From Barnesiella merdipullorum (GTDB lineage Bacteria > Bacteroidota > Bacteroidia > Bacteroidales > Barnesiellaceae): a stretch of DNA of 64,000 nucleotides. The position numbers and the translations under genes were made by a program. The notes under the pieces are model-generated. The model searched no databases. It was not told where the DNA came from and saw nothing but the letters and a program-made list of their open reading frames with translations. Where the stretch lies: positions 101,847 to 165,846 of the forward strand of contig DXBT01000025.1 of assembly GCA_019116365.1 (NCBI GenBank), in the 5' to 3' direction. Within the stretch, counting starts at the first letter, position 1, and each line of letters starts with the position of its first letter. Shown here piece by piece: positions 1 to 8,194 of the stretch.

Positions 1-678
1 TTGACCCAGGTGGCTCAGAAATTCGGTATCAAGATTATCGCCATACGCGACCTGATTGCCTATCGCTTGAAACAGGAGTCGCTGATTGAGAGAGGGGTCG
101 AGGTGGATATGCCTACCGAGTATGGCCACTTCCGGCTGATTCCCTTCCGCCAGAAAAGCAACGGGCTGGAGCATATTGCCTTGATCAAAGGTTCGTTTGA
201 AAAGGATGAGCCGGTATTGGTGCGGGTACATTCGTCCTGTGCCACGGGCGACATATTCGGGTCCATGCGTTGCGATTGCGGGGAGCAGCTGCACAAAGCC
301 ATGCAACTGATCGAGAAAGAGGGGAAAGGTGCTGTTATCTACCTGAATCAGGAAGGCCGTGGAATAGGACTGATGGAAAAGATGAAGGCCTATAAACTTC
401 AGGAGGAGGGTATGGATACGGTCGATGCCAATCTGTGCCTGGGGCACCAGGCCGACGAGCGCGACTATGGCGTGGGAGCCAGCATCCTGCGCGATATAGG
501 TGTGCACAAGCTGCGCCTGATGACCAACAACCCCGTGAAGCGTATCGGCCTCGAGGCTTACGGCCTGGAGATTGTCGAGAATGTACCCATCGAGGTGACT
601 CCCAATCCCTATAACCGTCGCTATCTGCTCACCAAAGAGAAACGCATGGGGCATACGCTGCATGTCGATGAAGAGTAG
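1..678 (+). CDS. ribBA: RibBA, C-terminal part (GTP cyclohydrolase II), cut by window edge
   Basis: Makes the pyrimidine precursor of riboflavin from GTP. The first 30 or so residues (AQKFGIKIIAIRDLIAYR) match the end of a RibB (3,4-dihydroxy-2-butanone 4-phosphate synthase) domain, so the gene begins outside the window and the TTG at base 1 is not its start. The GTP cyclohydrolase II domain is complete: the zinc cysteines lie in CATGDIFGSMRCDCG, followed by NQEGRGIGL and a conserved C-terminal NNPVKRIGLEAYG. A strong hairpin follows 65 bases after the stop. The bifunctional RibBA identity is inferred from this remnant and from the usual Bacteroidetes arrangement. Confidence 0.95.
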   Translation: MTQVAQKFGIKIIAIRDLIAYRLKQESLIERGVEVDMPTEYGHFRLIPFRQKSNGLEHIALIKGSFEKDEPVLVRVHSSCATGDIFGSMRCDCGEQLHKAMQLIEKEGKGAVIYLNQEGRGIGLMEKMKAYKLQEEGMDTVDANLCLGHQADERDYGVGASILRDIGVHKLRLMTNNPVKRIGLEAYGLEIVENVPIEVTPNPYNRRYLLTKEKRMGHTLHVDEE

Positions 679-742
679 AACCGAGTGGCGTCCGGGTCCA
701 CGAATGAAAACCGGGAACCGACGACACGAGAATCGATAAAAC

Positions 743-783
743 AATCCCCGCAAAAACTTGGTAAAAGAGTTTTTGCGGGGATT
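743..783. terminator. Bidirectional intrinsic terminator
   Basis: A perfect 16-bp inverted repeat (arms 743-758 and 768-783, 9-base loop) lies between the converging ribBA and lipoprotein genes. The arms end in A-rich and T-rich runs, so it could stop transcription from both sides. Confidence 0.85.
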
Positions 784-836
784 CTTGTTTATGGCGTGTT
801 GCATACCCCGGATTGCGGCTATACCGGCCGACAGGG

Positions 837-1484
837 TCATAACGGTTTCGACTCAGTGCGTGTCGTGAAGTCGTCGTTGATGATGTTGCCCTCCCACATG
901 CCCTCGATGGTGATGGGGGTGTTGCTGGTTGTTTCGGTGAGCCAGGCGGTGTAGGCTATGTGGTAGTAGCTGATGCTGTACTGGCCATAGACGTAGGTTT
1001 CGGTATGAGGGGGAACGCATATCTCGTCGATAGTCCGGTCGATTTCGGCCAGGGTCAGTTCTGCCGTGAAGGATTGAAAACTGTATAGCGAATCGCCCAA
1101 TACGATGCGGTTGTCGTCATCGACATAACAAGGGGTTCTCACCCGCAGGGTGTCGGTGTAGATTTGGGCCAGCAAGGGGTCTTCGCTGGAGAAATAGGAG
1201 TAGTTGTAGAGCGGGTCTTGTGGGGGCGAGGGGGTATCGTGCCATTCTTTGTCGAGTGAGTTTGAGATGATGACGACACAGGTCTCGTCGGCCAGTTGGG
1301 TGTTTTTGCTGCTCCAATAGTCGAAGTAGTATTGGATACTGTCAACGACAAAGCGTCGGTCGCGAGCCGGGGGCAGCACGGGCCGCTCGGGGTTGTGAGG
1401 CAGGGGCGACTCTTTCTCGAAGAAACTGTCGCACGACGAGACGAGCAGCAGGAGTATCACTAAAATGGCAGTATAGCGGTTCAT
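837..1484 (-). CDS. Hypothetical lipoprotein
   Basis: 215 residues beginning with a short hydrophobic signal and a lipobox (LLVSSC), so an exported lipoprotein is likely. I do not recognise the mature part. It is moderately acidic, with no cysteine pairs or obvious catalytic motif. It lies downstream of the terminator at 1529-1555, so it is probably transcribed separately from the rsmI group. Typical of lineage-specific Bacteroidales surface or periplasmic lipoproteins; no function can be assigned. Confidence 0.75.
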   Translation of the reverse strand: MNRYTAILVILLLLVSSCDSFFEKESPLPHNPERPVLPPARDRRFVVDSIQYYFDYWSSKNTQLADETCVVIISNSLDKEWHDTPSPPQDPLYNYSYFSSEDPLLAQIYTDTLRVRTPCYVDDDNRIVLGDSLYSFQSFTAELTLAEIDRTIDEICVPPHTETYVYGQYSISYYHIAYTAWLTETTSNTPITIEGMWEGNIINDDFTTRTESKPL

Positions 1485-1528
1485 ACACTCAAGCAGGGTT
1501 TAGGTGTGTAGCAGAGGGAGAAACAGAC

Positions 1529-1555
1529 GAGGCTGGAGATGCCGTCTCCAGCCTC
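1529..1555 (-). terminator. Terminator of the 4.2-1.6 kb operon
   Basis: Perfect 11-bp GC-rich stem (1529-1539 / 1545-1555) with a 5-base loop, lying just past the stop of the coiled-coil lipoprotein gene. On the minus strand it is followed by a T-containing stretch. Confidence 0.75.
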
Positions 1556-1579
1556 GCTCCAAATGGGGTGAATGGTCGG

Positions 1580-2455
1580 TTATTTAAGCTCTACCACCAG
1601 GTAGCGGCTCAAGCTCCAGAAGTTCTCGGGGTTGGTGATTACCAGTGTGAGGTACCCCTCGTTGTCTTTTTGCAGTTCATAAGAGCCTTCGGGATGCTTG
1701 GTGAGGAACTTGGCCTTTTTGCTGTCGAAGGGGATTTCGCGCAGTTTGCGCATGTCGGCCGTGGTGAAGTAGTCTTTGTTGAAGTCGCTTTCCATCACCT
1801 TTTTCGACGAGAAGAGACCGCCACCCTCGACAATCTTCTGTTCCTTCAATTCTTTGTTGGTGCCCAAGGCATAATAAACGGTATTGAGCGCTTCGTCCTG
1901 GCTTTGGAGCACCTCTTTTTGTTGCTGGTTCTCGGTAGCCAGGTTCTCTACTTGACCGGTGAGGTTGTTCACGGCATCATCGAGCTCGGCAATGCGCACA
2001 TCGCGTTTGGCGAGCGACTCTTGCAGCGAGGTAATCAGTTCGGTCTTTTCGGTAATTTCTGTTTGCAGGCGCTCGATGGTCTTTTGCAGAGATGCCGACT
2101 GGTTCTTGCTCTGCTTGAGTTGTTGTTGCAGTTTGTCCAGTCGCTCTTTGTTTTTCTGCAGAGTCTCGGCGACCAGTGTCATATCGTTTTTGATTTGTTC
2201 CCGGGTGGTAAGCGAAACTTCTCCGTTGGCATCTTTTTGGGTGACCAGATAATTCTCGGCCTCTTTCATTTGACGGAATCCCTCTTCTACGTCGTTGATG
2301 AGTTGAATCATTTCGTTGAAGTCGGCAGTCGTCTGTGCATTGACTTGGAGCAACGAGTCGTTCTCGGCTTGCAGTCTCTTCACTTCGGTCGATTGATTGG
2401 TACAGCCAATCATCAGAACAGATGCTGCGATGGCAGCGGTAATAGCCTTTTTCAT
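1580..2455 (-). CDS. Coiled-coil lipoprotein, function unknown
   Basis: 291 residues. The signal sequence ends in a lipobox (VLMIGC). From about residue 25 to 190 it is a long heptad-rich coiled coil with many Leu, Gln, Glu and Lys (for example VKRLQAENDSLLQVN, LTGQVENLATENQQQ). A globular C-terminal third follows and ends GYLTLVITNPENFWSLSRYLVVELK. This layout resembles Bacteroidetes lipoproteins with an N-terminal Cbp1-like coiled coil, but I cannot name a function. It starts 18 bases after rsmI and is followed by a terminator, so it is probably the last gene of that operon. Confidence 0.8.
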   Translation of the reverse strand: MKKAITAAIAASVLMIGCTNQSTEVKRLQAENDSLLQVNAQTTADFNEMIQLINDVEEGFRQMKEAENYLVTQKDANGEVSLTTREQIKNDMTLVAETLQKNKERLDKLQQQLKQSKNQSASLQKTIERLQTEITEKTELITSLQESLAKRDVRIAELDDAVNNLTGQVENLATENQQQKEVLQSQDEALNTVYYALGTNKELKEQKIVEGGGLFSSKKVMESDFNKDYFTTADMRKLREIPFDSKKAKFLTKHPEGSYELQKDNEGYLTLVITNPENFWSLSRYLVVELK

Positions 2456-2473
2456 AATGGTTAAAAATTAAAT

Positions 2474-3199
2474 TTATAGTTGTGTATCGCTTTTGGCGTA
2501 TTTGTCTTTTTTTTTCTCTTTGGGTTTCTCGGGAGCACCGGCCACAACAATGACAATTTCGCCTTTGGGCTCGTGTTCGGTAAAGTGGGCGATGAGTTCG
2601 TCGAGGGTACCTCGCACCGTCTCTTCGTGAATCTTGGAGATCTCGCGGCTCACCGAGGCTTCGCGCTCGCCGCCAAAGGTCTCATTGAACTGTACCAGAG
2701 TTTTGAGCAGGCGGAAGGGCGACTCGTAGAAGATGATCGTGCGGGGCTCGTCGGCCAGTTGGGCCAGCCGGGTGGCACGTCCTTTCTTCTGGGGGAGGAA
2801 TCCTTCGAAACAGAACTTCTCGTTGGGCAGTCCCGAGGCGACCAGTGCCGGCACGAAAGCGGTGGCTCCGGGCAGACACTCGACGGGGATGCCTCTGCGG
2901 CGACACTCCCGCACCAGGAGGAATCCCGGGTCGGAGATGGCCGGTGTACCGGCGTCGGAGATGAGGGCTATCGTTTCACCACCCTCGATGCGGGCGACGA
3001 TGCCTTCGACCGTTTGGTGCTCGTTGAACTTGTGGTGCGACTGCATGCGGGTGTGTATGTCGTAGTGCTTGAGCAGGACGCTGCTGGTGCGGGTATCTTC
3101 GGCCAGGATGCAATCGACCTCCCGCAGCACGGCAATGGCCCTGAAGGTCATATCTTCGAGATTGCCTACCGGTGTAGGGACTACATAGAGCTTCGACAT
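2474..3199 (-). CDS. rsmI: 16S rRNA (cytidine1402-2'-O)-methyltransferase RsmI
   Basis: 241 residues, a SAM-dependent tetrapyrrole-methylase-fold enzyme that 2'-O-methylates C1402 in the 16S decoding centre. Diagnostic stretches are YVVPTPVGNLEDMTFRA at the N-terminus, ILAEDTRTSSVLLKHY, LISDAGTPAISDPGF and CLPGATAFVPALVASG, followed by FEGFLPQKKGRATRL and EREASVSREISKIHEE. Length is slightly short but complete; the C-terminus is Lys-rich. It starts 12 bases after the upstream acidic protein gene, so the two are likely cotranscribed. Confidence 0.96.
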   Translation of the reverse strand: MSKLYVVPTPVGNLEDMTFRAIAVLREVDCILAEDTRTSSVLLKHYDIHTRMQSHHKFNEHQTVEGIVARIEGGETIALISDAGTPAISDPGFLLVRECRRRGIPVECLPGATAFVPALVASGLPNEKFCFEGFLPQKKGRATRLAQLADEPRTIIFYESPFRLLKTLVQFNETFGGEREASVSREISKIHEETVRGTLDELIAHFTEHEPKGEIVIVVAGAPEKPKEKKKDKYAKSDTQL

Positions 3200-3211
3200 G
3201 GTGCAGCGCGG

Positions 3212-4186
3212 TTATAGAAAGTGTTTCTGTACGATTTTCATAAACTCGGCGACTTCGGGATTGTCCATGTCCCAGTTGAGGTCGTTGAGGATGTAGTCCT
3301 CGGCCTCTTCGTAGGAGTTCATGGCGTCGATGAGAGCCAGGGTTTCGTTCATGCGGATATCGCTGTTACCGAAAAGTTCGCGACGGAACCGGAATCGGTC
3401 GTTCAGACTCAATGCCTTGCGCAACTCTTTGGCCTGTTGGCGTTGCAGGGCCTCTTCGAGGGTGACCGGTGCCGAGGTGTCGTCGGCCGGCAGGTCGGCT
3501 GTGGGAGTATCCTCGTAGTCGGCCTCGTCGTAGTCGGTGTCATCGGTATCGTCGTCGTAGTCGTTGTGGTCGTCTTGGGCGGCCGACAGCTCTTCGTCGC
3601 TCATCTGTTCCCAGGGGTAGAGGGGCTCCTCTTTCTCGACAGGAGTTTCGGCCGAGGGGGCTGCCGGTGTATCGAGCGGAGTCTCTTCGTGAACCGAGGG
3701 CGCAGGTTGAACTTCGTGCTCCTTGGCATGAGGTGCAGGTTCGGGTGTAGGTTCGGCCTCCTCTTCGATTGTGGTGGCCAGGACGGGCACTTCGATTTCT
3801 ACCTCTTGAGTCGGGGTTACGGGCATATTCCACGGTTCGTCGAAAGAGTCTTCGAAGGAGCTATCATTCACCTCTTCGGCGGGATGCGATTCGTGGTGCT
3901 CCTCGGTCTCGGCAGTAATATAATCGGCAGGCGTGTCGGTGTCGTCATTGGGCGCTTCGCTCTTTTGGGGCGCAACGCTGTCAAAAGGATCGTGCTTTTG
4001 CAATTCGGCCCAGAACTGTGACGACCGCAACTCTCGGGTAGAGCGGTCGATAGATTCGGCTTTTTCACGGGCCAACTTCAGTAGAATACCGGGGGCATCT
4101 TGGCCGGCCTGCTCGATGACGAGCAGGAGCTCACGCAGTTCGCCCAACTGGTTGATAATGTATGCGATGCGACTGTCTCGTGACAT
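3212..4186 (-). CDS. Conserved acidic Bacteroidales protein, function unknown
   Basis: 324 residues in three parts. The N-terminal helical domain (about 1-75) starts MSRDSRIAYIINQLGELREL. The long middle (about 75-245) is Pro/Glu/Asp/Thr-rich and looks disordered. A compact C-terminal domain (about 250-324) contains LNDRFRFRRELFGNSDIRMNETL and ends EFMKIVQKHFL. I have the impression that this C-terminal domain is widespread next to cell-wall genes in Bacteroidales, but I know of no function. First gene of the group reading toward rsmI. A repeat-borne promoter lies 33-40 bases upstream of its start. Confidence 0.8.
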   Translation of the reverse strand: MSRDSRIAYIINQLGELRELLLVIEQAGQDAPGILLKLAREKAESIDRSTRELRSSQFWAELQKHDPFDSVAPQKSEAPNDDTDTPADYITAETEEHHESHPAEEVNDSSFEDSFDEPWNMPVTPTQEVEIEVPVLATTIEEEAEPTPEPAPHAKEHEVQPAPSVHEETPLDTPAAPSAETPVEKEEPLYPWEQMSDEELSAAQDDHNDYDDDTDDTDYDEADYEDTPTADLPADDTSAPVTLEEALQRQQAKELRKALSLNDRFRFRRELFGNSDIRMNETLALIDAMNSYEEAEDYILNDLNWDMDNPEVAEFMKIVQKHFL

Positions 4187-4216
4187 GGAATCGAATTTAG
4201 AGGTTTCACTATGTTA

Positions 4217-4323
4217 TCCAAAGGTAGCGAAAGGTGAGCGCAAAGACAAAGGAAAACGAAGTTTTCTCATTTGGCTTAGCCGAACCGCATCCTATCTTCG
4301 GTTTATCCAATTATCCAAAGGTA
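4217..4323 (-). repeat. Promoter-bearing repeat, locus 1 (minus)
   Basis: Read on the minus strand, this stretch contains GGATGCGGTTCGG, a small hairpin GAAAAC-TTC-GTTTTC, then GCTCACCTTTCGC and the box TACCTTTG (4219-4226). A second TACCTTTGGATAA lies 97 bases upstream (box 4316-4323), as if a truncated tandem unit preceded the complete one. It is placed so that transcripts would start just upstream of the 3212-4186 gene. Closely related units occur at 5.8, 9.7, 14.0, 42.1 and 52.0 kb. Confidence 0.75.
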
Positions 4324-4372
4324 GTAATAAAATGACAGATGCGAGCAGGAGAGTAAAAAATTTTAGAGGCTG

Positions 4373-5779
4373 TTACTTTTTTTTAGAAAGTGCCGTGGTG
4401 AGCCAAGCGGCAATTTTTTGCTTCAGTTGGGAGCGGTTGCAGGTGTAGTTGTTGAACATCAGAGCAATAGCATAGCGATTCCCGGCAGGTGTGGTGTAGT
4501 AGCCGGCATAGGCGTGCACGTCGCTCATGCTGCCGCTTTTCAGTCTCAACTCGCCCGGGAGAGAGCTGTTGCGCATGAAAGTGGCCACCGAGCCTTCGCG
4601 CCCGGCGAGGGGCAGCGACTGGACGAAGGTTTTGCCCACCTGTGGGTCTCGGGCGGTTGCGGCAAGTACTTGGGCCAGATATCGGGCCGATACTTTGTTG
4701 TTGCGGGCCAGCCCCGAGCCGTCGTAGAGGAATAGCTCGAGCGAGTCGGCACCGAGGGGTTGCCAGTAGCGTCGTATGGTCTCGATACCTTTCGAGGCGC
4801 TACCCCGGGGAGCCGAGGTGAGGGCTATATGTCGCAGCAGACTCTCGGCATAGAGGTTGTCGCTGCGCACGTTGAGGCTGCGCACAATATAAGCGAGCGA
4901 GTCGGAGGGGTAGTCGAGCAGCAGGGTTTCGTCTCCTGGGGCTGTTGTGATGGGCGATGGACCTACGGTGATGCCGGCCTGTTGCAACCGTTCGGTCAGT
5001 TCCCGGGCAAAGAGACTGTCGGGGCGCTCGATCGAGAGGTCGAGTTGGTAGCGGTTCCGTTTGTGGGGAATGGTGCCGGTAACGGTAAAATGGTTGCCTG
5101 TTTGGGTTACGGTGACATCCTCCTTCTCGCCGGGCACGAGTTGGGTGTCGATGGTGTAGTAGTTGGCTGGGGTTACGCGGGTCACGTTGTACCGGTGGTC
5201 GCTGTACCGCAGCTCTATCTGCACCCGGTTGTCGCGATAGGAGAGGGCGTGACAGCCTGTGCCATAGTCCCAGATGATATCTTCGAGCATCCATTTGGGC
5301 GATACGGCGGGCCCGTCGAACAGCGACTCGTCGATGACAATCGACCCCTCGATGGCTCGGATGTGGTGAGTCGTGAGGGCGGCGACAATCTGGTCGGTAA
5401 AGTGGCGGGGAGGGCGGCTGCCGAAGTCCGACCCCAGGGTGGGGTCGCCTCCACCGTGTATCACCAGGTTGCCATGCAGTTGTCCACTCTCGTCGATGCG
5501 GCCGGTGTATCCCACGGACGTCGTGGCGCGATAGTCGGGACCCAGCAGGCGCAGAGCCGTAGCGGTGGTGATGACCTTGGCGGTCGATGCCGGTATCATG
5601 GCCTGGCGCTCGTTATGGGCGACGAGGGTCTCGCCCGTGTTGACATCGGTGATGCAGATGCCTATCGATGCAGGGGAGAACGCCGGGTCGGCAAGAAAGC
5701 CTTCGAGTGTTTGGGCCCGGGCTGTGCCATGCAGGAGTATAAAGAGGGTAATCAGTACAAAAACAGAGGCTTGTCGCAT
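4373..5779 (-). CDS. dacB: D-alanyl-D-alanine carboxypeptidase/endopeptidase, PBP4 family (S13)
   Basis: Periplasmic penicillin-binding protein that trims or cleaves peptidoglycan cross-links. All three active-site motifs are visible: SxxK as STAK (within MIPASTAKVITTATALR), SxN as SDN (VRSDNLYAES) and KSG (RLKSGSMSDVHAYAGY). The N-terminus MRQASVFVLITLFILLHGTARA is a signal peptide. I chose the ATG at 5779. An in-frame GTG seven codons upstream lies close to the predicted transcription start of the TATCTTTG box at 5806-5813, leaving no room for a leader. 468 residues, normal for the family. Confidence 0.93.
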   Translation of the reverse strand: MRQASVFVLITLFILLHGTARAQTLEGFLADPAFSPASIGICITDVNTGETLVAHNERQAMIPASTAKVITTATALRLLGPDYRATTSVGYTGRIDESGQLHGNLVIHGGGDPTLGSDFGSRPPRHFTDQIVAALTTHHIRAIEGSIVIDESLFDGPAVSPKWMLEDIIWDYGTGCHALSYRDNRVQIELRYSDHRYNVTRVTPANYYTIDTQLVPGEKEDVTVTQTGNHFTVTGTIPHKRNRYQLDLSIERPDSLFARELTERLQQAGITVGPSPITTAPGDETLLLDYPSDSLAYIVRSLNVRSDNLYAESLLRHIALTSAPRGSASKGIETIRRYWQPLGADSLELFLYDGSGLARNNKVSARYLAQVLAATARDPQVGKTFVQSLPLAGREGSVATFMRNSSLPGELRLKSGSMSDVHAYAGYYTTPAGNRYAIALMFNNYTCNRSQLKQKIAAWLTTALSKKK

Positions 5780-5803
5780 GATGAATGGTTTGGGTTTCAC
5801 GCC

Positions 5804-5925
5804 TACAAAGATAGAGAAAGGTGAGAGCAGAAAAAAACAAGCTTGCCTGAATTTTTTATACTGAACCGCTTCCTGTCTTCTTCAAAGACAGGCGAAAGGC
5901 GAGAGCCGTGACAAGTTTTACCGAC
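5804..5925 (-). repeat. Promoter-bearing repeat, locus 2 (minus), two units
   Basis: On the minus strand the proximal unit (5804-5873) reads GGAAGCGGTTCAG, then a CAAGCTTG palindrome followed by a T-run, then GCTCTCACCTTTCTC and the box TATCTTTG (5806-5813) feeding dacB. Immediately upstream (about 5888-5925) is the tail of a second unit, GGCTCTCGCCTTTCGCC followed by TGTCTTTG. The hairpin type (AAGCTTG) is the second variant of the family, shared with the last unit at 42.2 kb. Confidence 0.7.
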
Positions 5926-5978
5926 AGCTCTTGAGATAAATAGGCGGGGTAAAGGTTGTCAAAATCGAACTATCTTTT

Positions 5979-5986
5979 TACTTTTG
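5979..5986 (+). promoter_or_regulatory. -7 box of the tdk promoter
   Basis: TACTTTTG matches the Bacteroidetes TAnnTTTG box 44 bases upstream of the tdk start. No clear TTTG lies at the ideal upstream distance, so the call rests on one element. Confidence 0.5.
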
Positions 5987-6030
5987 TTGCATCATTTAAT
6001 TAACCGAAAGAGAAATAGAGACATATAACT

Positions 6031-6633
6031 ATGGTTTTGACCGAAAGTAATTACGAAACCAGTCGCCGTGGAAGCATCGAGGTGATATGCGGCTCGATGT
6101 TCTCGGGTAAGACCGAAGAGCTGATACGCCGCCTGAAACGGGCTAAGATTGCCCGCCAGAAGGTCGAGATTTTCAAACCGGCCATCGATGTGCGCTACTC
6201 CGAGGAGAATATCGTTTCGCACGACAGTACTTCGATACTCTCTACCCCGGTAGATAACTCGCACAGCATCCTGCTCATGGCCTCGGGGGTCGATGTGGTG
6301 GGTATTGACGAAGCCCAGTTTTTCGACGACGGCATCATCGAGGTTTGCTCCGAACTGGCCAACAACGGTACCCGGGTGATTGTGGCCGGCCTCGACATGG
6401 ATTTCCGCCGGGTCCCCTTCGGCCCCATGCCGGCGCTGCTGGCTATTGCCGACGATGTGTACAAGGTACACGCCATCTGTGTGAAGTGTGGCCATCTGGC
6501 CAACTACTCCTACCGTTTGGTCGATAACGACAAACGGGTACTGCTGGGCGAGAAAAACGAGTATCAGCCCCTGTGCCGCCGTTGCTACCTGCAAGAGATA
6601 CAGGAGCGCAAGGAGAGAGCTCACGAGGGGTAA
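6031..6633 (+). CDS. tdk: Thymidine kinase
   Basis: 200 residues, the tetrameric type II thymidine kinase of the salvage pathway. The P-loop is GSMFSGKT (about 21-28), the Walker-B-like DEAQFF lies near residue 94, and the lasso/zinc region carries CVKCGHLANYSYR and a later CRRC, giving four zinc cysteines. The thymidine-contacting region is intact. It stands opposite dacB and 53 bases before the AI-2E-type permease, probably in one transcript. Confidence 0.96.
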   Translation: MVLTESNYETSRRGSIEVICGSMFSGKTEELIRRLKRAKIARQKVEIFKPAIDVRYSEENIVSHDSTSILSTPVDNSHSILLMASGVDVVGIDEAQFFDDGIIEVCSELANNGTRVIVAGLDMDFRRVPFGPMPALLAIADDVYKVHAICVKCGHLANYSYRLVDNDKRVLLGEKNEYQPLCRRCYLQEIQERKERAHEG

Positions 6634-6686
6634 ACCGTTGAGCCTCGCATTTGTTAGAAAGAATAAGTGTTCAAAAATCGATAGCT

Positions 6687-7844
6687 ATGACCGAACGCCA
6701 GCCATATACCTTCGACCGGGTCATCCGCATTTTGTTCGGGGCCGTTTTTGTCGTAGGTCTGTTTTATCTCATATACATCCTTCGTGGGGCGTTGCTCCCG
6801 TTTCTTGTGGCTTGGATTATTGCCTATATGCTCAATCCGCTGGTGGTGTATAACAAGCGGGTGTTCAAGTTGAAGGGGCGCGTAGTTGCCATCGCTCTCA
6901 CCTTTGTCGAAGTGCTGGTGACCCTTGGTCTGCTGGGTGTGCTGGTGGTGCCGTCGATTATCGACGAGATAGGGCTGTTGCGCCAGTTGTTGAGCGAGTA
7001 TGTATATCAATCGTCGAGCATACCGTTTGTACCCGAGTCGGTGCACGATTTCATCAAAAAGAATATCGACTTTGCCGAGCTGTCGGGGCTGCTCAGTCAA
7101 GAGCAATGGCTCTCGGTGATCAAGGAGAGTTTTTCGGGAGCCTGGGGGTTCATTACCGGGTCGGTAGGCGAGATTATCAACATTGTGAGCTGGCTCATCG
7201 TGCTGCTTTATATCGTTTTCATTCTGCTCGATTATGACAAGATCTTGTCGGGATTCCGGCGCATGATTCCGCAGAAGTATCGCCCCACGGTGCTTTCGAT
7301 TGTCAACGATGTCGAGGTGAGCATGAACCGCTATTTCCGCGGACAGGCAGTCGTGGCCGGTCTGGTGGGAATACTCTTCTGTATCGGGTTCCTCATTGTA
7401 GGGTTGCCCATGGCTATCGTGCTGGGACTCTTCATCGGGTTGCTCAACATGGTACCCTATCTGCAACTTGTCGGGTTCATCCCCACCATCCTGCTGTGTC
7501 TCGTTTCGGCATCGGAGACGGGGACCAACTTCTGGCTTCTCTTTGGGGCTTGTGTGCTGGTCTTTATCGTGGTGCAACTCATCGAAGATATCTTCATCGT
7601 ACCGCGGGTGATGGGCAAGGTTACCGGGCTGAACCCCGCCATCATCTTGCTCTCGCTCTCGATTTGGGGCACGCTGCTCGGCTTTGTGGGTATGATTATC
7701 GCCTTGCCGCTCACTACGTTGTGCCTGTCGTATTACGAACGCTATGTAATAGGCAACGATCCGGAAACTCCGCCCCAGGCAGCGGCCGAAACGCCGGCCG
7801 ATGAATCGGTATCTGGCAGGAAGGCAAAATCGGGGGAAGAGTAA
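6687..7844 (+). CDS. AI-2E family (PerM/YdiK-type) membrane permease
   Basis: 385 residues with about eight hydrophobic segments. The segment order and the conserved stretches near the end (GLNPAIILLSLSIWGTLLGFVGMIIALPLTTL) are those of the AI-2E transporter superfamily. Members move diverse solutes, and the substrate here cannot be told from sequence. I start at ATG 6687 (TERQPYTFDRV follows), since the longer frame opens with a TTG and lacks a convincing leader. The C-terminal tail (about 370-385) is polar and cytoplasmic. It follows tdk closely; the tRNA promoter begins 38 bases after the stop. Confidence 0.88.
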   Translation: MTERQPYTFDRVIRILFGAVFVVGLFYLIYILRGALLPFLVAWIIAYMLNPLVVYNKRVFKLKGRVVAIALTFVEVLVTLGLLGVLVVPSIIDEIGLLRQLLSEYVYQSSSIPFVPESVHDFIKKNIDFAELSGLLSQEQWLSVIKESFSGAWGFITGSVGEIINIVSWLIVLLYIVFILLDYDKILSGFRRMIPQKYRPTVLSIVNDVEVSMNRYFRGQAVVAGLVGILFCIGFLIVGLPMAIVLGLFIGLLNMVPYLQLVGFIPTILLCLVSASETGTNFWLLFGACVLVFIVVQLIEDIFIVPRVMGKVTGLNPAIILLSLSIWGTLLGFVGMIIALPLTTLCLSYYERYVIGNDPETPPQAAAETPADESVSGRKAKSGEE

Positions 7845-7881
7845 AAAACTGCTCTTTAACATAAATTTGCGGAGGTATTGT

Positions 7882-7912
7882 TTTGTAAAGTCAAAAAATT
7901 GCATTACCTTTG
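7882..7912 (+). promoter_or_regulatory. Promoter of tRNA-Lys
   Basis: TTTG (7882-7885), a 19-base spacer and TACCTTTG (7905-7912) match the Bacteroidetes consensus exactly. The following GCATCGCTTTTC is identical to the segment after the promoter at 63929. Confidence 0.85.
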
Positions 7913-7941
7913 CATCGCTTTTCCAAAAAGCACCAAGGTTA

Positions 7942-8014
7942 GATTCGCTAGCTCAGCTGGTAGAGCACAACACTTTTAATGTTGGGGTCCTGGGTTCGAG
8001 CCCCAGGCGGATCA
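7942..8014 (+). tRNA. tRNA-Lys (anticodon TTT)
   Basis: A full cloverleaf can be drawn. The acceptor arms GATTCGC / GCGGATC include one G-T pair, the D arm is GCTCAGCTGGTAGAGC, the anticodon arm is CAACA-CTTTTAA-TGTTG with anticodon TTT, and the T arm contains GGTTCGAGCC. The discriminator is A; CC follows but the full CCA is not encoded. A solo tRNA gene with its own promoter and terminator. Confidence 0.97.
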
Positions 8015-8017
8015 CCG

Positions 8018-8058
8018 AAAGAAAAGCGACCACCTCAATGAGGCGGTCGCTTTTCTTT
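8018..8058 (+). terminator. tRNA-Lys terminator
   Basis: Long hairpin immediately after the tRNA: arms 8018-8036 and 8040-8058 with one mismatch, the outer part A/T-rich and ending in TTTTCTTTTA. Confidence 0.85.
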
Positions 8059-8137
8059 TATATCCTCTCTTCTTCTGTCTCAGATGGTGAGTGTGGCTCA
8101 ACGTAAAAAATGAGGGATTCGTAGGACTATAAAAAGG

Positions 8138-8170
8138 CCCCGGGCCCTGCGGTGATGCAAGGGCTCGGGG
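8138..8170 (-). terminator. Terminator of the flavoprotein operon
   Basis: GC-rich stem (8138-8148 / 8160-8170, one mismatch). On the minus strand it is followed by a run of five T, 25 bases past the stop of the flavoprotein gene. Confidence 0.8.
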
Positions 8171-8194
8171 AGTGCTTGTAAATGAAGAGGGTAA

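Noticed and set aside
1568..2464. An open frame opposite the coiled-coil lipoprotein
   Set aside because: It is the antisense image of a heptad-rich sequence (Leu/Phe-rich translation), with no start context.
3540..3600. GTCGTC-type short repeats in the acidic protein gene
   Set aside because: They encode an Asp-rich low-complexity stretch and are explained by the coding sequence, not a separate repeat element.
5872..5893. Small hairpin CCTGTCTT...AAGACAGG as a terminator
   Set aside because: It lies upstream of the genes on both sides, inside the junction of two repeat units, and lacks a T-run in either direction.
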